From Neotamlana laminarinivorans (GTDB lineage: Bacteria; Bacteroidota; Bacteroidia; Flavobacteriales; Flavobacteriaceae), in NCBI RefSeq assembly GCF_020523925.1, contig NZ_JAJAPW010000002.1, forward strand, positions 608,524 to 672,523: DNA of 64,000 nt. The letters run 5' to 3'. Below the pieces are notes generated by a model. It ran no database searches, was not told the origin of the DNA, and saw nothing but the letters and a program-made list of their open reading frames with translations. Both the position numbers and the translations under genes were made by a program. Positions 63,860 through 64,000 of this stretch are shown here, one piece after another. Each line of letters opens with the position of its first letter. Position 1 is the stretch's first letter.

Positions 63860-63916
63860 TTTTAAAAATCTGAAAAAAAAGTTTCAAAAAGTTGTTTAGA
63901 ATTAAAAAAGAGGTTG

Positions 63917-63924
63917 TATGTTTG
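63917..63924 (+). promoter_or_regulatory. Stable-RNA-type promoter at right edge
   Basis: TATGTTTG fits TAnnTTTG. The surrounding GGTTGTATGTTTGCAGCCGC closely matches the tRNA-Asp promoter (GGCTTGTATATTTGCATCCGC). A TTG lies 22 bp upstream. The leader has GTTCATT and purine-rich sequence, as seen before rRNA operons. Confidence 0.55.
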
Positions 63925-64000
63925 CAGCCGCAAAAACGGTAATAGTTTTTGATAAGTTCATTCAAAGCGACAAGATTAAAAGAGGAGAAAAGTTTTAAAA

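Larger units (their letters stand above)
63526..64000. other. Gene-free right edge
   Basis: About 475 bp with no supportable ORF. It contains an ACCTCTGAA/TTCAGAGGT inverted repeat (63820-63828, 63851-63859) and a promoter-like region at 63917. No rRNA or tRNA body is present before the edge. Confidence 0.5.

Noticed and set aside
1..64000. CRISPR array, rRNA genes or prophage
   Set aside because: No regularly spaced direct repeats, no 16S/23S sequence and no phage structural genes were found in reading through the window.

Overview
The window is AT-rich chromosomal DNA of a marine-type Flavobacteriaceae (Bacteroidota). Support comes from -7 promoter boxes of the TAnnTTTG type instead of TATAAT, weak Shine-Dalgarno signals, secreted proteins with Por/type IX (T9SS) C-terminal sorting domains ending in KLVIK, a DnaE with a fused N-terminal proofreading exonuclease, an S16 protein with a long acidic tail, and many Bacteroidota-typical families (DUF3109, ComF, Big_5 lipoprotein, membrane MutS-like protein). 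I do not assign a genus.

Layout. 1-3.9 kb: a left-truncated ribonucleotide reductase small subunit with an N-terminal ATP-cone (minus), a 0.56 kb intergenic region, a DUF3109 protein, and a plus-strand MarC / small membrane protein / FAD-oxidoreductase group. 3.9-9.2 kb: ATP-dependent PEP carboxykinase, DUF423, an Lrp/AsnC regulator, glycyl-tRNA synthetase and ComF. 9.2-18.6 kb: a Big_5 lipoprotein, then a mostly minus-strand run (nitrilase-family amidase, coiled-coil secreted protein, membrane MutS-like ATPase, S41 protease, dCMP deaminase, HupE/UreJ-like membrane protein, short-chain threonine dehydrogenase). A tRNA-like structured intergenic element lies at 16.7 kb. 18.7-23.7 kb: lipoprotein, M13 metallopeptidase, TPR protein, CBS protein, GIDE-like membrane protein.

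23.7-32.0 kb is the accessory stretch. It holds a Zn-ribbon protein, a repeat-rich L-domain lipoprotein, two compact gene-plus-imperfect-palindrome units that look like mobile gene cassettes (25.57-27.35 kb), DUF421, a basic helicase-associated-like protein, and a 902-residue TrlF/SMC-like ATPase whose first PHP metal motif is degenerate. 32.2-35.5 kb: a short SSB without the acidic tail, a YHS protein, an LuxE/PaaK-like adenylating enzyme, and two T9SS-secreted proteins, one of which is almost only a sorting domain.

35.7-43.3 kb is a plus-strand housekeeping block: PhoB/PhoR-like two-component system, TrmB, LysE transporter, an alkyltransferase-like protein without the reactive cysteine, Mrp + NifU + adrenodoxin-type ferredoxin (Fe-S supply), and ferritin (iron storage). 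43.3-51.5 kb (minus): DUF1853, a metallophosphoesterase, an 1150-residue protein that I tentatively read as a pyrophosphate-type PEP carboxykinase, an SGNH hydrolase, a glutaryl-CoA-type acyl-CoA dehydrogenase and TrmN6. 51.6-55.4 kb holds four divergent DUF2383/PA2169-type four-helix-bundle paralogues that surround the minus-strand rpsP-rimM pair. 55.6-63.3 kb: dnaE, an acyltransferase-3, thioredoxin, a ClpP and a DUF58 protein. 63.4-64.0 kb: tRNA-Asp, and at the right edge a promoter very like the tRNA promoter, probably serving another stable-RNA operon outside the window.

The best candidates for an under-described system are the cassette-like palindromic units at 25.57-26.89 kb, the tRNA-like element at 16.7 kb, the possible second (PPi-type) PEP carboxykinase, and the four-member DUF2383 cluster.
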